Positions 18,797 through 27,335 of a stretch of 64,000 nt of DNA are shown here, piece by piece (position 1 is the stretch's first letter; each line of letters opens with the position of its first letter). This stretch comes from Marinobacter zhanjiangensis. Lineage in GTDB: Bacteria; Pseudomonadota; Gammaproteobacteria; Pseudomonadales; Oleiphilaceae. The position numbers were made by a program, and so were the translations under genes. Location of the stretch: NCBI RefSeq assembly GCF_014651935.1, contig NZ_BMXV01000001.1, positions 62,001-126,000 of the forward strand, read 5' to 3'. A model generated the notes under the pieces. It had not been told where the DNA came from, ran no database searches, and saw only the letters and a list, made by a program, of their open reading frames with translations.

Positions 18797-20161
18797 ATGA
18801 ACTACAAGTGGTCGCGATATCTGAGGCTGATCCTCCTCATCCTGGCCATGGCCACTGGGGTCGGGGCAGCTTTCGGATACCCCATGGAAGGTCTTCTTGC
18901 CGGGCTGCTGCTTTACCTGGCCTGGACCCTGGCCCAGGCCCGCAAGCTCTATCAATGGCTCAGCCATCCCGGCGCCGGCCAGGAGGCCCCGGCAAGCATC
19001 GGTCTCTGGGGTGACATCTTCGATGGTCTGCACAAGCTGCATCAAGGCCATCTTGCCACCCAGGACCGGCTGCTGGCCCAGTTCAACCGTTTGCAGGAAT
19101 CCACCAATGCCATGCGCGACGGTGTGGTGATGACCGACGCCAGAGGTGTGCTGGTGTGGTGGAACGGGTCTGCCTCCTACCTGCTGGGGCTCCAGCGTCA
19201 GACCGACCGCGGCCAGCCCATCCAGAACCTGCTCAGGGCCCCGGCCTTCAAGGCGTATTTTGACGGGCGCGACTACCGGGAACCACTGGAACTGAACTCT
19301 CCGGCCCGGCCACATCTGCACCTGCAGATCCAGATCAGCCTGTTTGGCGAGGATGACCGGCTGATCGTGGTCAAGGACGTTACCCGACTGTTTCAACTCG
19401 AGCAGATGCGCCGGGACTTCGTCAGCAACGTGTCCCACGAGATGCGCACCCCCCTGACCGTCATCAGCGGCTACCTGGAAACCATGGTGGACTACTCCGA
19501 CGAGTTACCGGCCCGGTGGAAGCGCGCCATCGAGACCATGGCCCAGCAGTCCACGCGCATGGAGGCCCTGATCACCGACCTGTTGCTGTTATCGAAACTG
19601 GAAACCGGGGAACAACACGGGGCAGACGTGACCGTGGACATCAGCGCCCTGTGTGAACAGATCTGCCAGGACGCCAGGGCACTCAGTGGCGAATCCGGCG
19701 GCCATCAGTTCCACCTGGACATTGGCGACCGGCATCATCTGCGGGGTGATGAGGACCAGTTGCGCAGCGCCTTTTCCAACCTGATCTTCAACGCGGTGAA
19801 GTATACCCCCACCGGTGGCAGCATCTTCATCACCTGGTTCACCAACAGCGAGGGTGGGCACCTGTCGGTGAAGGACACCGGCATCGGCATCGACCCCGTC
19901 CACATTCCCCGCCTGACGGAACGCTTCTACCGGGCCGACCCAAGCCGGCACAAGGAAACCGGTGGTACCGGGCTGGGCCTGGCCATCGTCAAGCATGTGC
20001 TGCTGAACCACGACGGCGAGCTGGAAATCCTCAGTAAAATCGGCGATGGCAGTGAGTTCATCTGCCACTTCCCCCGGTCGCGGCTGGACGAGCCGGAACC
20101 CGAACGGCAAACGGCCAGCCTTGCGCCCGGCTCAGCGCCGGAAGCCCGCAATGAAATGTGA
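18797..20161 (+). CDS. phoR: Phosphate regulon sensor histidine kinase PhoR
   Basis: A 454-aa inner-membrane kinase that phosphorylates PhoB. Two hydrophobic segments lie at residues 8-50, then a PAS-like domain (about 95-195), the H-box VSNVSHEMRTPLTVISGYLE with His at residue 214, and the ATPase domain with N-box NLIFNAVKYTP, DTGIGI and GGTGLGLAIVKH. No large periplasmic loop is present, as expected for PhoR, which senses through Pst/PhoU. GGAG precedes the ATG. Its last 30 bases overlap tail-to-tail with the response regulator at 20132-20965. Confidence 0.95.
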   Translation: MNYKWSRYLRLILLILAMATGVGAAFGYPMEGLLAGLLLYLAWTLAQARKLYQWLSHPGAGQEAPASIGLWGDIFDGLHKLHQGHLATQDRLLAQFNRLQESTNAMRDGVVMTDARGVLVWWNGSASYLLGLQRQTDRGQPIQNLLRAPAFKAYFDGRDYREPLELNSPARPHLHLQIQISLFGEDDRLIVVKDVTRLFQLEQMRRDFVSNVSHEMRTPLTVISGYLETMVDYSDELPARWKRAIETMAQQSTRMEALITDLLLLSKLETGEQHGADVTVDISALCEQICQDARALSGESGGHQFHLDIGDRHHLRGDEDQLRSAFSNLIFNAVKYTPTGGSIFITWFTNSEGGHLSVKDTGIGIDPVHIPRLTERFYRADPSRHKETGGTGLGLAIVKHVLLNHDGELEILSKIGDGSEFICHFPRSRLDEPEPERQTASLAPGSAPEARNEM

Positions 20162-20965
20162 CAGGTCCTCGAGCTTGGTCGGATCATCGTCCACGAAACG
20201 CACCGTCACGCTGACAAAGTCGGTGTCCTGGCGCTTGTCCACCGCCTGCAACTGGTGCACATAGCCATTGAGCCTGGCCATCCGGCCTTCAGCCACCTCC
20301 ATGTCGACCACCGCCTGATCGAGGATACCGGGAAACGACTGGTCACGCCTGGCAATGACCCTTACCTCCGAAAGGGTAATATCCTTGATCACGCACTTGA
20401 GGGTACTGTCGGCAAAACGTATCGCCGCCACCACCAGCCGGCTGTTCCGCTCCGCCCCGGCGCCCGCGTTTTCCGGCGCACTGACGGCAGCGGCAGGCTT
20501 GGTGCCAGTGAGCAGGTCGGCGGATCCCCGGAAGGCGTCCCCTGGCGCCGAGGTGGATCGACCATCCTCCGCCATGGCGCGCTCAAGCGTCTTGCCCATG
20601 ACTTTCATGACCTTCCTGCTCAACCCCTCCGGACTGAACGGCTTGCCCAGGTACTCCGACACTCCCTGCTGCACCGCTTCCACCACGTGGCTCTTGTCAC
20701 CCCGGCTGGTGATCATGATGAAGGGCACCGTACGGTAGCTGTCGTCGGCACGCGCCCATTGCAGCAGTTCCAGCCCCGACATCTCGGGCATTTCCCAGTC
20801 ACACAGAATCAGGTCAAAGCGATTGCGGGACATCAGCGACTGGGCCCGCCGGCCATTCTGCGCCTCGGTCATCTCGATCACCGGGAAGCGCTGGCGCAGG
20901 GTTCGCTTGACCAGATCCCGGACAAAACTGGCGTCATCAACCACCAGTGCTTTCAGTACTGCCAT
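20132..20965 (-). CDS. Response regulator with a C-terminal PilZ-like region
   Basis: A 277-aa protein. The receiver domain covers residues 1-125: VVDDASFVRD, the acceptor Asp in LILCDWEMPEMSG, and YLGKPFSPEG with the conserved Lys. After a linker rich in Ala, Gly and Ser, the C-terminal 100 residues hold beta-rich sequence with VVAAIRFADSTLKCVIKDI and a VSVTVRFVDDD end. No DNA-binding helix-turn-helix is seen. It is comparable in position to the response regulator near phoBR and phoU in Pseudomonas (PA5364). I set the start at ATG 20965, with GGGGAA upstream; a longer frame to 21022 has no support. Partner kinase and output are unknown. Confidence 0.75.
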   Translation of the reverse strand: MAVLKALVVDDASFVRDLVKRTLRQRFPVIEMTEAQNGRRAQSLMSRNRFDLILCDWEMPEMSGLELLQWARADDSYRTVPFIMITSRGDKSHVVEAVQQGVSEYLGKPFSPEGLSRKVMKVMGKTLERAMAEDGRSTSAPGDAFRGSADLLTGTKPAAAVSAPENAGAGAERNSRLVVAAIRFADSTLKCVIKDITLSEVRVIARRDQSFPGILDQAVVDMEVAEGRMARLNGYVHQLQAVDKRQDTDFVSVTVRFVDDDPTKLEDLSHFIAGFRR

Positions 20966-21087
20966 AACGATTGTTCCCCAATTCTCCTGCCGGGCACCGG
21001 ATCCATCAAAAGGCACTGGCATGGGCTGTTTAACACGATCCCAAACACGCTACTATAAGCGCTGACAAACCGGATAGTGAGATTTAC

Positions 21088-22386
21088 GTGGTCAAGACCC
21101 TGAGATACAGACAATGGATGTCATCCCGTTTTTGCCCCGAGGCCAAGGGCCCATTCATCAGGGCCCTGATGGTAACCGGTGGACTTGCCCTGGGTGGCCT
21201 GCCTGCGGCCACCCTTGCCAATACCGATGAGACCACCGAGCCACCGCAGAAACCGGCCAGTTTCGACCAGTGCCTTACCGGCATTGAGGAACGGGCCGTG
21301 TCCGAAGGTGTCTCCCACGACACCGCCCGGCAGGTTCTGGCCGGGGCCGAGTTCCTGCCCCGGGTGATCGAACTGGACCGCCGCCAGCCGGAGTTCACCA
21401 CCACATTTGCCGACTACCTTGGTCGCCGGGTCAGCGAAACCCGCATCGAGAAAGGCCGTGAAATGCTTGAGGAACACCGGGACCTGCTGGCCCGGGTAAG
21501 CCGGGAAACCGGCGTACCACCGGCCTACCTGGTGTCATTCTGGGGTCTTGAAACCAACTATGGCAGCTATTTCGGCAAAATGCCCGTGCCCAGCGCACTG
21601 GCCACCCTGGCCTGCGACGAGCGCCGGGGCACCTACTTTTCCGGCGAGCTGGTATCCGCTCTCAAGATTATTGACGAAGGCGCCATCGAAGCTCAGGGCA
21701 TGGAAGGCTCCTGGGCCGGTGCCATGGGCCATGTGCAGTTCATGCCGTCGGTGTTCCTCAGGCATGCCACCGATGCCGACGGCGACGGCCGCAGGGATCT
21801 CTGGAACAGCGTACCCGACGCCATGATGTCGGCCGGGCGTTTCCTGGAAAGCATGGGCTGGGATCCTGACTATCGTTGGGGCCGGGAGGTGCTGCTGCCC
21901 GAGAGTTTCGATTATTCCCTGGCCGGGGACGGCAAGCGCAGCCTGAGCCAGTGGAACCAGCTGGGGGTCACCGATGTTTACGGCAACCCGCTGGCAGACG
22001 AACCCATCGATGCCAGGCTGGTTGTGCCGGCGGGGCATCGTGGTCCGGCCTTTCTGGCCTATGACAACTTCCGCGTCATCATGGGCTGGAACCGTTCCGA
22101 GTACTACGCCATTGCGGTGGGTCATCTCGCCGACCGTATTGCCGGCGCTGGCGGCCTGAAGAATCCGCCACCCGAGGACGCACCGACCCTGTCCCGTGAC
22201 GACGTGCTGGAACTACAGTCCGCCCTCAATGCGCGGGGTTATGACTCCGGCGAACCCGACGGCATTCTGGGGCCCAACACCCGCTCCGCCATCCGCCGCT
22301 ACCAGGCCCGCGAAGGCCTGATTGCCGATGGCTTCCCGGGGCCGGACCTGCTGGAGCAGCTGGGCGTGCAGCCGGCATCGTCGTAA
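21088..22386 (+). CDS. Periplasmic lytic murein transglycosylase, MltB family
   Basis: Cleaves peptidoglycan to 1,6-anhydro-muropeptides. The product has an N-terminal signal sequence (hydrophobic run GPFIRALMVTGGLALGG) and a GH103 domain. The catalytic Glu is in SFWGLETNYGSYFG (E155), and GSWAGAMGHVQFMPS is the family hallmark. A peptidoglycan-binding domain occupies about residues 365-430 (LQSALNARGYDSGEPDGILG). No lipobox Cys is at the signal cleavage region, so it is soluble rather than MltB-lipoprotein-like. The start is uncertain: GTG 21088 as given, or ATG 21118. Confidence 0.92.
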   Translation: MVKTLRYRQWMSSRFCPEAKGPFIRALMVTGGLALGGLPAATLANTDETTEPPQKPASFDQCLTGIEERAVSEGVSHDTARQVLAGAEFLPRVIELDRRQPEFTTTFADYLGRRVSETRIEKGREMLEEHRDLLARVSRETGVPPAYLVSFWGLETNYGSYFGKMPVPSALATLACDERRGTYFSGELVSALKIIDEGAIEAQGMEGSWAGAMGHVQFMPSVFLRHATDADGDGRRDLWNSVPDAMMSAGRFLESMGWDPDYRWGREVLLPESFDYSLAGDGKRSLSQWNQLGVTDVYGNPLADEPIDARLVVPAGHRGPAFLAYDNFRVIMGWNRSEYYAIAVGHLADRIAGAGGLKNPPPEDAPTLSRDDVLELQSALNARGYDSGEPDGILGPNTRSAIRRYQAREGLIADGFPGPDLLEQLGVQPASS

Positions 22387-22452
22387 CCGTCATCCGGCGG
22401 GCAACAGGCAGCGTACAAGCATTGACCAGTCTATCGAGTCGGATTTGATGGT

Positions 22453-23487
22453 ATGGATTCAGTAACCCAGGCTGCCCTCGGCGCCTGCATCGGCGGTGCC
22501 ATCGCCAGCCGCACCCTGGGTCGCGCGGCCATCATCGGCGGCGCTGCCCTGGGTACGCTGCCGGACCTGGATGTGGTGCTGGACTACGGCAGCGCCGTTG
22601 CCAACTTCACCCAGCACCGGGGTTTCAGTCATTCACTGTTCATTCTGGTGCCACTCGGGGTCGCCCTGGCACTGGCGCTCCATCGCTGGAAACCCCAGCT
22701 GTCACTGCGCCGCTGGCTCGCCTTTACCTTGCTGATACTGGTGACCCACCCGCTGCTGGACACGCTCACCACCTATGGCACCCAGCTGTTCTGGCCACTG
22801 GGGTCACCACTGGGGTCCAACAGCATCTTCATTATCGATCCGCTGTATACATTACCGTTGCTGTTTGCCATCCTCTATGGCCTGCTGAGACCGCCGGCCC
22901 ACCGGGCCCTTTACGCATCGCTGGCCCTGTCTTCCGCGTATCTGTTATGGGCGCTCGGCGCCCAGGCGCTGGTGGACAGCCGGGTTGAAGACCAGCTGGC
23001 AGACCGGGGGCTGGCAGAGGCGCCGCGCATGGTTCAGCCGATGCCTTTCACCACGCTGTTGTGGCGGGTCACCGTGCTGGACACCGACGAGCGGCTGGAA
23101 ATCGTCACCGGCCCTTTCGAGGGTGATCGCCCGCTGACCGTTGAGCGATTCCCCCGGGACCCGGCCCTGATCGACCGGCTGGCATCCTTTGCCGAAGGGC
23201 AGCGGCTGATCTGGTTTACCGATGGCTTCCTCGATGTCCGGGTCCGTGAAAACCGGCTGCTGGCCACCGACATCCGGCTGGGGGTGCCCGGCGCCCACCC
23301 CTTCACCTTTGTGATCGCCCGCCAGGACCCTGATGGTCACTGGTCGGCCACCGCCAGTACCCGGGAACCTCGCCCCGCCATGCGCAACGACGCCCTGCGC
23401 GCGTTCTGGTCCCGGCTCAGTGGCGAAGCCCAGGTGCTTTGCATGGCCTCCTTCGAGGCACTGCCCGCCGGCGAGACCTGCTCCTGA
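22453..23487 (+). CDS. YdjM-type inner-membrane metal-dependent hydrolase family protein
   Basis: A 344-aa protein. The N-terminal half has conserved polar residues between helices: MDSVTQAALGACIGGA, GTLPDLDVVLDY, HRGFSHSLF and THPLLDTLTTYGTQLFWP, the His/Asp pattern of the YdjM/DUF457 family, thought to bind metal. At least five hydrophobic helices lie in residues 1-175. The C-terminal half is soluble and unlike any family I recognise. The substrate is unknown. It is followed 2 bases later by the pseudouridine synthase, so the two are translationally linked. Confidence 0.82.
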   Translation: MDSVTQAALGACIGGAIASRTLGRAAIIGGAALGTLPDLDVVLDYGSAVANFTQHRGFSHSLFILVPLGVALALALHRWKPQLSLRRWLAFTLLILVTHPLLDTLTTYGTQLFWPLGSPLGSNSIFIIDPLYTLPLLFAILYGLLRPPAHRALYASLALSSAYLLWALGAQALVDSRVEDQLADRGLAEAPRMVQPMPFTTLLWRVTVLDTDERLEIVTGPFEGDRPLTVERFPRDPALIDRLASFAEGQRLIWFTDGFLDVRVRENRLLATDIRLGVPGAHPFTFVIARQDPDGHWSATASTREPRPAMRNDALRAFWSRLSGEAQVLCMASFEALPAGETCS

Positions 23488-23489
23488 CC

Positions 23490-24191
23490 ATGCGCCTGGA
23501 TGCGTACCTGTCACGCTGCACGGCCCTGTCCCGCAAGGACGCGCGCCATGCAATCCGGGCCGGACGGGTATCGCTGGATGGCCACCCCACCCGCAAGGCT
23601 GCAACAATCGTCCCGGACGGTATGGTGGTGTCACTGGATGGCCTGCCGGTGATCCTGCCAGGGCACCAGTACCTGATGCTGAACAAGCCCGCAGGATTCC
23701 TCAGCGCCACGACCGACGCCTCCCATCCAGTGGTGACTGACCTGCTGCCGCAGGCACTGGCCGACCGGGTACATCCGGTCGGCCGGCTGGACCTGGACAC
23801 CACCGGCCTGCTACTGCTGACCTCCGACGGGCAATGGAGCCACCGCATCACGTCGCCCCGCCACCATTGCCCCAAGACCTACCGGGTCACCCTGGCGGAC
23901 CCGCTGAGCGACGAGGCCCGGCGGCAACTTGAAACCGGACTGCAACTGCGCAGTGACGACAACAGCACGCGACCGGCGACTGTTGAACGCCAGTCAGACA
24001 GGATCATTGACCTGACCATCACCGAAGGCCGCTACCATCAGGTCAAACGGATGATCGCGGCCATCGGCAATCATGTGGAAGCCCTTCACCGTCACCGGAT
24101 CGGCACCCTGACCCTGGATGACTCCCTGGCCCCCGGAGAGTTCCGCCGCCTCACCGACCCTGAAATCCGAGAGCTTGCGCCACTGGAATAG
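23490..24191 (+). CDS. rsuA: 16S rRNA pseudouridine(516) synthase, RsuA family
   Basis: Isomerises a uridine to pseudouridine in small-subunit rRNA. The 233-aa protein has an S4 RNA-binding domain (residues 1-45, MRLDAYLSRCTALSRKDARH) and a catalytic domain with the Asp in HPVGRLDLDTTGLLLLT. EGRYHQVKRMIAAIGN lies near residue 180. I set the start at ATG 23490, two bases after the upstream stop. A longer frame from 23439 would overlap it. Length agrees with RsuA (231 aa in E. coli). The exact position modified is inferred from the family. Confidence 0.9.
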   Translation: MRLDAYLSRCTALSRKDARHAIRAGRVSLDGHPTRKAATIVPDGMVVSLDGLPVILPGHQYLMLNKPAGFLSATTDASHPVVTDLLPQALADRVHPVGRLDLDTTGLLLLTSDGQWSHRITSPRHHCPKTYRVTLADPLSDEARRQLETGLQLRSDDNSTRPATVERQSDRIIDLTITEGRYHQVKRMIAAIGNHVEALHRHRIGTLTLDDSLAPGEFRRLTDPEIRELAPLE

Positions 24192-24210
24192 TGTTCGGGG
24201 ACGATAACCG

Positions 24211-24690
24211 TCAGTCCCGCTCAAAACGCCCCGCCTTCAGGTTTTTCCTTACCCTGCCGGCCTCGAACACCTCGCCATTCATCGCAACATAGACCCCCGG
24301 TGGCAACAGGCCCACCGCCGCCACGGCAAACCCGAGATTGAAAACCGCATCGCTGTGGCGCATGCGGGCCGGCTGCATGGCACCGAACAGCACGATGGTC
24401 TTGCCCGCAATGCCATCGAGAGCATCCGCCGACTCCGCCATGGTGTCGGTACCATGGGTGATAATGATCCGCTCTTCCGGACAGGCCGCCACGGCGTCCC
24501 GCATTTGCTGACGGTCCACATCCGTCAATTCCAGGCTGTCCTTGCGCTGCAGGCCAGTCACCCGCCAGGGCAAGGTAACGTTTGCTTCGGTCAGCAATTC
24601 GGGCAACAGACTGTCGCCGACGGCAAACTCGCTGTTGGCATCGTGATAGATCTTGTCGATGGTGCCACCAGTGGTAAACACATGAATCAT
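24211..24690 (-). CDS. Single-domain asparaginase-like protein
   Basis: Only 159 aa, although L-asparaginases are about 320-350 aa. Both catalytic Thr regions of the N-terminal domain are present: VFTTGGTIDKIYHDA near residue 9 and IITHGTDTMAESAD near residue 78. The C-terminal domain is wholly absent and the stop is followed by a convergent gene, so this is not simply a split gene. Canonical asparaginases build the active site between subunits, and a lone N-domain may be active as an oligomer or have another substrate. ATG 24690 has CAGGAG upstream; the longer frame does not. Annotated elsewhere as an asparaginase domain protein, by my recollection. Confidence 0.8.
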   Translation of the reverse strand: MIHVFTTGGTIDKIYHDANSEFAVGDSLLPELLTEANVTLPWRVTGLQRKDSLELTDVDRQQMRDAVAACPEERIIITHGTDTMAESADALDGIAGKTIVLFGAMQPARMRHSDAVFNLGFAVAAVGLLPPGVYVAMNGEVFEAGRVRKNLKAGRFERD

Positions 24691-24868
24691 GGCTACGCTC
24701 CTGTCATCGGGGAGACCATCATAACCCATGCGTCCACGATGCCCGGAGTGACCCAAATCAAAGCGTCATTATGGCTGGCCGGTTAATCTATGCGGTGGAT
24801 GGCAGGAACCCCTGACCCCGGAAGACGCCGGGTCAGACAAGTCACAACCCGCGCACCGGAGGCTTTCC

Positions 24869-27280
24869 ATGAGCAAACCCTTTGCCGATCTGCAAATGCT
24901 GGACGAGGTGGCCGGCATGGATCCTGATTTTCGCCTCTGGCGCGAAGGGTACGGGGTCATCCGTCACCTGCCGGACACACAACAGCAGGTGCTGGTCCTG
25001 GCGGAGCAACTGGTGGCCGAGGGCCTGCAGCCGGATACCTCGTCGGTATACCGCACCCTGGCCGCTCTGGACCGGATCACCAGCGCCGGGCTCTGGCTGG
25101 TGGTGCACATGACCTACGCCCTGCGGGTACATGCGGATGGTACGCCGCTTCAGTCCAGTGACTTCAAGATGAACCCGGAAGGCCATACCGGCGGCGCCCT
25201 CAACATGGTACCCGGCTACGCCGCCTATATGGCCCTTAATGCCCTGACCGGTGACACCCGCAGCTGGCTGATGGGCCAGGGGCACTGCGTGGCCGCCATC
25301 GACGCCCTGAATGCCCTGCTTGGCAACCTGAATCCCGAGCAGTCTGCCCGCTATGGCGGCACCGGTGGCCTGGACCATCTGGTTACCGACTTCTACAGCT
25401 ATCGTCAGCGGGCGGACGGACGCACCGAGGCGCCCCTGGGCAGTCACGTCAATCCGTATACCGCCGGCGGCATCATGGAGGGCGGCTACCTGGGGTTTGC
25501 CGAGTTGCAGTACGTCCATATGCCGCTGCCGGGGGAAACCCTGGTGGCGTTCCTGTCGGACGGCGCGGCGGAAGAACAGCGTGGCAGCGACTGGGCCCCG
25601 CGCTGGTGGCGGGCGGAGGACTGCGGTCTGCCACTGCCGGTGATGATTGCCAACGGCCGACGCATCGAACAACGCACCGAACTGGGCACCCGCCAGGGTC
25701 TGGACGGGTTCATCACCCACCTGAACCGCTGCGGCTTCGATCCCATACGCTTCGATGGCCGCGACCCGGCCGCCTTTGTCTGCACGTTGTTCATCATGGA
25801 GCGGCGCCTGAAGACGGCCAGCCGGGAACACCGTCAGGGGTTGCGCCACTACCCCCTGCCGATTCCCTATGGTATTGCCGAAACCGTGAAGGGCTACGGC
25901 TTCCATGGTGCCGGCAGCAATGCCGCCCACAATCTGCCCCTGCCCGGCAACCCCCGCTCCGATGCCCGGGCCCGGGACCTGTTCAACCACCACGCGGGCA
26001 TTCTGCACGTACCGGAAGCGTCACTGCAGGACGCCATCGCACAGCTCAGTAATCACCAGCGCCAGCAGCGCCCGCCGGAGAAGGATCACCCCCTGGCGGC
26101 CCGAAATCCCGATGCGCCGGCCATTCCGCAATTACCCGCCCGTACTGACATCTGCTCGCCCATGCTGGCGGTGGATGACTTCTTCCAGGCCCTGGTGGCC
26201 AGCAATCCCGGGCTGAGACCGCGCGTAGGCAACCCCGATGAGCTGACCAGCAACCGATTATCCGGCGTGCTGCATGCCCTCCGCCACCGGGTGGATGACC
26301 CGGAAAGCGATGCGGAATCGGTTCATGGCAACATTATCACCGCCCTCAACGAAGAGGCCGTGGTATCGGCCTGCCTGGCCAACAAGGGCGGCCTCAACCT
26401 GGTGGCCAGTTACGAGGCCTTCTGCGTGAAGATGCTCGGGGCGATCCGCCAGGAACTGATCTTTGCCCGGCACCAGAAAGAGCTGGACCGCCCTGCCCGC
26501 TGGCTCGGTTTTCCGGTGATTGCCACCTCCCATAGCTGGGAGAACGGCAAGAACGAGCAGTCCCATCAGGACACCACCTTCTGCGAGGCACTGCTGGGGG
26601 AAATGAGCGATATGGTGCGGGTACTGTTCCCGGCGGACTACAACAGTACCCAGGCACTGCTGCCGGAGATTTACACCAGCCGGGGCAAGCTGGCCTGCAT
26701 GGTGGTGCCCAAGCGTGATCGGCCCTGTGTTTTTACTGCCAACGAGGCCCGCAGCCTGGCCGCTACCGGCGCCCAGGTGGTGGATGAGGATCTGTCGCAG
26801 GGCACTCCCCTGATGCTGGTCGCCAATGGCGCATACCAGCTCTCCGAGCTGATCCACGCCTGCGAGCGACTGCGTGACACCAATACACCGTTCAGACTGC
26901 TCTATGTTCAGGAACCGGGTCGTTTCAGACAACCACGGGACCGCTTCGAAGCCACCTGCACCCTGCCGGAGCTGGACCGCGAACGCCTGATTCCCGGTCA
27001 TTACCGGCACCGGGTGGTGCTTACCCACATGCGCCCCGAAGTGTTCCGGGGACACGCCAGTAGTTTGTGTGGCGATCCGCGGCACAGCCGGGTCCTGGGC
27101 TACATCAACCACGGCGGCACGCTGAATGAAGCCGGCATGCTGTTCGCGAACCAGTGCACCTGGGCGCACGCGCTTTATCAGGGCGCACAGCTTCTCGGAC
27201 ATCCTCCCGACACCTTCCTCACCGATGAGGAAATTGCCGCCGTGGAAGGCCATGGAGCGCCGGACATCCTGCTCGCCTGA
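24869..27280 (+). CDS. Divergent phosphoketolase (thiamine diphosphate enzyme)
   Basis: An 803-aa protein with the phosphoketolase architecture. The N-domain has SHVNPYTAGGIMEGGYLGFAE, matching the [20 protein letters not shown] block of Xfp. The ThDP site reads FLSDGAAEEQRGSD then VMIANG about 30 residues on; the usual GDG is SDG. The middle domain has SWENGKNEQSHQDTTF (canonical THQDPGF), and the C-domain ends VLGYINHGGTLNEAGMLFAN. It would cleave xylulose 5-phosphate or fructose 6-phosphate to acetyl phosphate plus a sugar phosphate. The GHGGPA block of known enzymes is GQGHCVAA here, so activity or substrate may differ. GGAGG precedes the ATG. Confidence 0.82.
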   Translation: MSKPFADLQMLDEVAGMDPDFRLWREGYGVIRHLPDTQQQVLVLAEQLVAEGLQPDTSSVYRTLAALDRITSAGLWLVVHMTYALRVHADGTPLQSSDFKMNPEGHTGGALNMVPGYAAYMALNALTGDTRSWLMGQGHCVAAIDALNALLGNLNPEQSARYGGTGGLDHLVTDFYSYRQRADGRTEAPLGSHVNPYTAGGIMEGGYLGFAELQYVHMPLPGETLVAFLSDGAAEEQRGSDWAPRWWRAEDCGLPLPVMIANGRRIEQRTELGTRQGLDGFITHLNRCGFDPIRFDGRDPAAFVCTLFIMERRLKTASREHRQGLRHYPLPIPYGIAETVKGYGFHGAGSNAAHNLPLPGNPRSDARARDLFNHHAGILHVPEASLQDAIAQLSNHQRQQRPPEKDHPLAARNPDAPAIPQLPARTDICSPMLAVDDFFQALVASNPGLRPRVGNPDELTSNRLSGVLHALRHRVDDPESDAESVHGNIITALNEEAVVSACLANKGGLNLVASYEAFCVKMLGAIRQELIFARHQKELDRPARWLGFPVIATSHSWENGKNEQSHQDTTFCEALLGEMSDMVRVLFPADYNSTQALLPEIYTSRGKLACMVVPKRDRPCVFTANEARSLAATGAQVVDEDLSQGTPLMLVANGAYQLSELIHACERLRDTNTPFRLLYVQEPGRFRQPRDRFEATCTLPELDRERLIPGHYRHRVVLTHMRPEVFRGHASSLCGDPRHSRVLGYINHGGTLNEAGMLFANQCTWAHALYQGAQLLGHPPDTFLTDEEIAAVEGHGAPDILLA

Positions 27281-27335
27281 CCGTCCGCCTGGCACCGGCC
27301 AACCCGGTGACCCGCCGGACCACTGATGCCTTTGA

